A DNA stretch of 64,000 nucleotides, from assembly GCA_000514715.1 (NCBI GenBank), contig AZWL01000001.1, positions 434,186-498,185 of the forward strand, read 5' to 3'. The stretch is from Streptomyces sp. CNH099. GTDB taxonomy: Bacteria; Actinomycetota; Actinomycetes; Streptomycetales; Streptomycetaceae. Made by a program: the position numbers and the translations under genes. A model generated the notes under the pieces. The model saw only the letters and a program-made list of their open reading frames with translations. It was not told where the DNA came from and did no database searches. The number at the start of each line of letters is the position of its first letter. Positions within the stretch are counted from its first letter, which is position 1. Shown piece by piece: positions 61,537 to 64,000 of the stretch.

Positions 61537-62927
61537 CGTACGTCTCCGAACTCGGTCAGGCGCGCGGCCACTTCGGCGTCCAGGGCGTCCGCCTCCGCCT
61601 GGCCGGGGGCGACGAGCAGGAAGTGGAAGCGGCCGTCCGCGGGGGCGGCGGGGGGCGCCGCGGGGCCGGTGAAGGCGGCGTTCACGGTCGCGTGGCTGTC
61701 GGGGAGCGCGCCCCGGCCGGCGGCGCGGTCGAACAGCAGCGGGCCGAGGGCGGCGGCGAGCCGGCCGAACGGGACGGGGGCGGGCAGCCGCACGTCGTAC
61801 TGGCGGGCGACGACGACCGCGCCGGCCGGCACGCAGCGCTCCTGTAGCCGGGTCTGGTACGTGGACATGTTGTTGCGGGCATTGATCTCCAGCACGGGCA
61901 GCAGCGAGCCGTCGGCCCGTACCAGGGCGTCGACGCCCACCGGCCCGTGGTAGCCGTCGGCGGCCAGCCGCCGGCCGAGGAGCCGCGCGGTGTCCTCGAC
62001 GGCCGCGAGCTGCCCCGGGGTGAGCCGCGCCGGGAAGCGGTGGCCCTTGTGGACGCCGCCGGCGGTCAGCGCCTCCTTGACGAAGTCGAAGCGCACCGAG
62101 CCGTCCCGGCCCACGGTGAGGTGGTAGTTGAGGTCGGCGGACTTGTCGGCCCACACCTCGACGACCACGGCGAGCCGGTCGTCCCCGGTACGTTCGGCGC
62201 GCCGCCGCACCATCCGCACGAGCTGTTCCAGCCGCCGCGCGCGGTCGGCGACCACGATGCCCTTGCCGGAGACGCCGTACGCGTCCTTCACGCCGACGAC
62301 GGCGCCGTCCGCGATCCGGGCCGCGGCCTTCTCCACGACCGCTTCGAACTCCGCTACCGACTCGCACTCCCAGCCCTCGGCCAGCGGCACCCCCAGCTCG
62401 GCGGTGACGCGGCGGCTGTAGACCTTGCTGTTGACCCGCTTCGCGAGCGCCGCGGGCGGCAGCGCCGCGGCGAGCCCGGACCGCCGGCACAGCTCCTTCT
62501 CGGCGGCGGAGATCCCGTGCGGCAGCAGCCGCACGCCGGCGGCGCCGAGCGGGCGCAGCCGGGCGAGCAGCGCGGGCGAGTCCAGCGCCTCCGCCGTGAC
62601 CGGTACGGCGGGCCGGCAGCGGTCGGTGACCTGCACGTGCGGCAGGTCGAGGCCGAGGCCGCGCAGGTAGTCGAGATGGCCGGGGTCGGGCGCGGACTTG
62701 AGGACCACGTGGTCGTCCGCGCCGCCGAGCAGCAGCGCGAACTCGTCCATGCGCGCGACGACCGCGGAGGGCGCGTCGTCCCCGACGGCAGGCACGCCGG
62801 GCTCGCCGCGCGCCCAGTCGCGCTCGACCTCGATGTTGCCGAGCAGCACGAGCGGCGCCCCCGGGTCGCCGGTGCAGGCGCGCCGGACTCCGCTCATGAA
62901 GTCCCCGGCGGGCGGGCTGCCGGTCAT
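61533..62927 (-). CDS. ATP-grasp ligase, BtrJ-like amino acid:ACP ligase candidate
   Basis: The 464-residue protein begins at ATG 62927 after an AGGGGG site. Stretches typical of this ATP-grasp branch are VLLGNIEVERDWA, EFALLLGGADDHVVLKSAPDP, LAKRVNSKVYSRRVTAELG, VVGVKDAYGVSGKGIVVAD, the metal site LEINARNNMSTYQTRLQ, SADLNYHLTVGRDGSVRFDFVKEALTAGGVHKGH and a closing VAARLTEFGDV. These agree with my recollection of BtrJ, which activates L-glutamate with ATP and attaches it to an ACP. It most likely loads an amino acid on the ACP at 59908-60189. A minisatellite lies just upstream. The start is preceded by an in-frame run of ERQK repeats that I regard as leader. Confidence 0.82.
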   Translation of the reverse strand: MTGSPPAGDFMSGVRRACTGDPGAPLVLLGNIEVERDWARGEPGVPAVGDDAPSAVVARMDEFALLLGGADDHVVLKSAPDPGHLDYLRGLGLDLPHVQVTDRCRPAVPVTAEALDSPALLARLRPLGAAGVRLLPHGISAAEKELCRRSGLAAALPPAALAKRVNSKVYSRRVTAELGVPLAEGWECESVAEFEAVVEKAAARIADGAVVGVKDAYGVSGKGIVVADRARRLEQLVRMVRRRAERTGDDRLAVVVEVWADKSADLNYHLTVGRDGSVRFDFVKEALTAGGVHKGHRFPARLTPGQLAAVEDTARLLGRRLAADGYHGPVGVDALVRADGSLLPVLEINARNNMSTYQTRLQERCVPAGAVVVARQYDVRLPAPVPFGRLAAALGPLLFDRAAGRGALPDSHATVNAAFTGPAAPPAAPADGRFHFLLVAPGQAEADALDAEVAARLTEFGDVR

Positions 62928-62940
62928 GTGGTCCCCCTTC

Positions 62941-63000
62941 TTCTGGCGTTTCTTCTGGCGTTCCTTCTGGCGTTCCTTCTGGCGTTCCTTCTGGCGTTCG
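62941..63000. repeat. Five tandem copies of a 12-bp repeat in the leader of the ligase gene
   Basis: Five contiguous copies of TTCTGGCGTTCC, with one or two changed bases in the outer copies, fill 62941-63000. On the coding strand each reads GAACGCCAGAAG, with an AAGGAA junction similar to a ribosome site. Translated in the ligase frame they give ERQK repeats. The array lies between the KAS III stop (63029) and the ligase start (62927). It could be a slippage-prone variable tract that tunes translation. Confidence 0.9.
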
Positions 63001-63028
63001 TGGCGGTGGTGTGCGCGGGCGCCCGGCG

Positions 63029-63958
63029 TCAGTGGCGGAACACCGCGGCCGCGAAGGTGGCGCCGAGCCCCACCGCGGCCATCAGGTAGCAGTCGCCCCT
63101 GCGCAGCCGGCCGGCGTCGCGCAGGGTCACGTAGTTGATGAAGGAGTCGGCGCCGAAGCAGTGCCCGAGCGCGGCGACGTTGTCGAGGCAGATGCGCGAG
63201 CGCGGGACGTCCAGCAGCTGCGCGGCCTTCGCCCAGGAGATGCGGTTGACGTTGTGCGGCAGGATCCACGCCAGGTCCTCGGTGCCGATCCCGGCGGCGG
63301 CCGTCGCCTCGCGGATCACGGCCGTCAGCCGCTTCGCGTAGCGCCGCTCGAACTCCTCGCCGCGCGGCGGCGGGAGCTTCACGTCGTGGTACTCGCCGTA
63401 TGTGCGGGTGACGTAGCTGCGCAGCACGTCGTCGCCGCCGCCGGCGGACACCAGGCAGGCGGCCGACGACTCGCCCATCACGGTGGTGCCGGGGATGAGC
63501 TGGGCGGTGGGCCAGTCGGCCTTCTCCCCGGCGACGACGAGCGCCAGCGCGTCGGGGTCGCCGTCCTCGGCAAGCAGCCGCCCGGCCAGGTCCACGGCGG
63601 CGAGCCCGGAGGAGCACGCCTGCTGGGTGACGGTGAACACGGCGGCGTGCCCGAGGCCGAGTTCGTCGGCCGCGTCGTGCACGGGGTTCCGCGAGGCACG
63701 CGAGCCGATGGGGATGGTGCGGGCGCTGACGACGTAGGCGACGCGGTGCTCGTTGCCCCTGAGGGCGGTCAGCTCGCGGCCGGCGGCCACGGTCAGCTCG
63801 CGCAGTCCGGCGCCGGGCGCCATCCGGACGTCGCGGAGCCCGAAGTAGCGGTGGAACAGGGCGAGGTCGCGGTCGCCGACGCCGAGGCGGGGGGCGAGGT
63901 CGGCGATGGCCACCGGCACGGGCGCGACGTGGGCGGCGACGTCGTACAGCGCGGTCAC
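63029..63958 (-). CDS. KAS III-like ketosynthase with Cys-His-His in place of Cys-His-Asn
   Basis: The 309-residue protein starts at GTG 63958, overlapping the stop of an upstream gene (GTGA). It has nucleophile Cys115 in TQQACSSGLAAV and His235 in ILPHNVNRI. The third catalytic residue, usually the Asn of GNxSAAS, is replaced by His266 in LGHCFGADSF. KAS III enzymes condense an acyl-CoA or acyl-ACP with malonyl-ACP. In this operon it probably extends or transfers the ACP-bound amino acyl unit. It is the most upstream complete gene visible. The altered triad suggests an acyltransferase rather than a decarboxylative condensation role. Confidence 0.82.
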   Translation of the reverse strand: MTALYDVAAHVAPVPVAIADLAPRLGVGDRDLALFHRYFGLRDVRMAPGAGLRELTVAAGRELTALRGNEHRVAYVVSARTIPIGSRASRNPVHDAADELGLGHAAVFTVTQQACSSGLAAVDLAGRLLAEDGDPDALALVVAGEKADWPTAQLIPGTTVMGESSAACLVSAGGGDDVLRSYVTRTYGEYHDVKLPPPRGEEFERRYAKRLTAVIREATAAAGIGTEDLAWILPHNVNRISWAKAAQLLDVPRSRICLDNVAALGHCFGADSFINYVTLRDAGRLRRGDCYLMAAVGLGATFAAAVFRH

Positions 63959-64000
63959 GTCGCGCTCCTTCCGGCGGCGGTACGGGCGGCGAACTGCGCC
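63955..64000 (-). CDS. C-terminal end of an upstream gene of the same operon (partial)
   Basis: On the minus strand the last 15 codons (14 residues and stop) read AQFAARTAAGRSAT with TGA at 63955-63957, overlapping the KAS III GTG by four bases. Third-position GC matches coding sequence. It shows that the operon continues beyond the right edge. No function can be given. Confidence 0.45.
   Translation of the reverse strand, partial: AQFAARTAAGRSAT

Noticed and set aside
62941..63000. Tandem 12-bp repeats as a CRISPR array
   Set aside because: The units are contiguous with no spacers and far too short.
62928..63010. N-terminal ERQK-repeat extension of the ATP-grasp ligase
   Set aside because: No start codon with a ribosome site was seen upstream in frame, and ATG 62927 has an AGGGGG site and begins the family-typical sequence.

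Overview
The window is very GC-rich and densely coded. It has GTG starts, many 4-bp ATGA or GTGA gene overlaps, frequent Tat or lipoprotein signals, a DUF5753-type HTH regulator, a DUF574-type methyltransferase, a DasR-like GntR regulator and chitinase promoter boxes of the Streptomyces type. This points to a Streptomyces-like actinomycete, in a region rich in catabolic, secretory and specialised-metabolism genes. I see no rRNA, tRNA, insertion sequence or CRISPR array.

Layout. 1-5245 holds secreted enzymes: the N-terminus of a subtilisin-type peptidase, an isoaspartyl peptidase/asparaginase, an arylsulfotransferase-like protein, a small conserved protein and a GH16-type glycanase. 5292-9189 is a carbohydrate ABC transporter locus with a divergent GntR/HutC regulator; the binding protein is intact but both permease genes are damaged. 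9200-12897 is a signalling trio: an atypical membrane Ser/Thr kinase between two paralogous FHA proteins. 13013-24229 is a divergent sugar-catabolic locus with a ROK repressor, an ABC transporter, an oxidoreductase on one strand and a dehydrogenase, isomerase and two glycoside hydrolases on the other. 24275-27287 holds an NhaA-DsbA fusion antiporter and an HTH regulator. 27435-31201 is a NitT/TauT-type ABC operon that contains a SAM methyltransferase. 31306-39723 has a Tat-exported protein, a GH18 chitinase with paired DasR-type boxes, a GH2 beta-galactosidase, a second subtilase and a luciferase-like monooxygenase whose ribosome site lies in a hairpin. 39785-41811 encodes a MauE-like membrane protein, a Tat protein and a 16-cysteine barwin/expansin-like protein. 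42192-42725 is a TerD-family gene.

42794-51461 reads as a vitamin B6 (4-pyridoxate) degradation operon. It has an ABC importer and close relatives of four consecutive Mesorhizobium-type enzymes: FHMPC dehydrogenase (3-hydroxyacyl-CoA dehydrogenase fold), HMPDC decarboxylase (class II aldolase fold), MHPC oxygenase (flavin monooxygenase) and AAMS hydrolase (alpha/beta hydrolase). DUF1185 and PEBP proteins and an IclR regulator accompany them. Together these would convert a pyridine dicarboxylate precursor to succinate semialdehyde.

51703-64000 is one long minus-strand operon for an apparently uncharacterised natural product. It has an ACP, a BtrJ-like ATP-grasp amino acid:ACP ligase, a BtrK-like PLP decarboxylase, a KAS III with an altered catalytic triad, a cysteine-less KAS-like partner, two acyl-CoA-dehydrogenase-like proteins, a MATE exporter, a phosphopantetheinyl transferase, a stand-alone condensation-like protein and a GT-A-like protein. 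The operon continues past the right edge. This cluster and the three-gene MauE/cysteine-rich locus are the best candidates for new biology.
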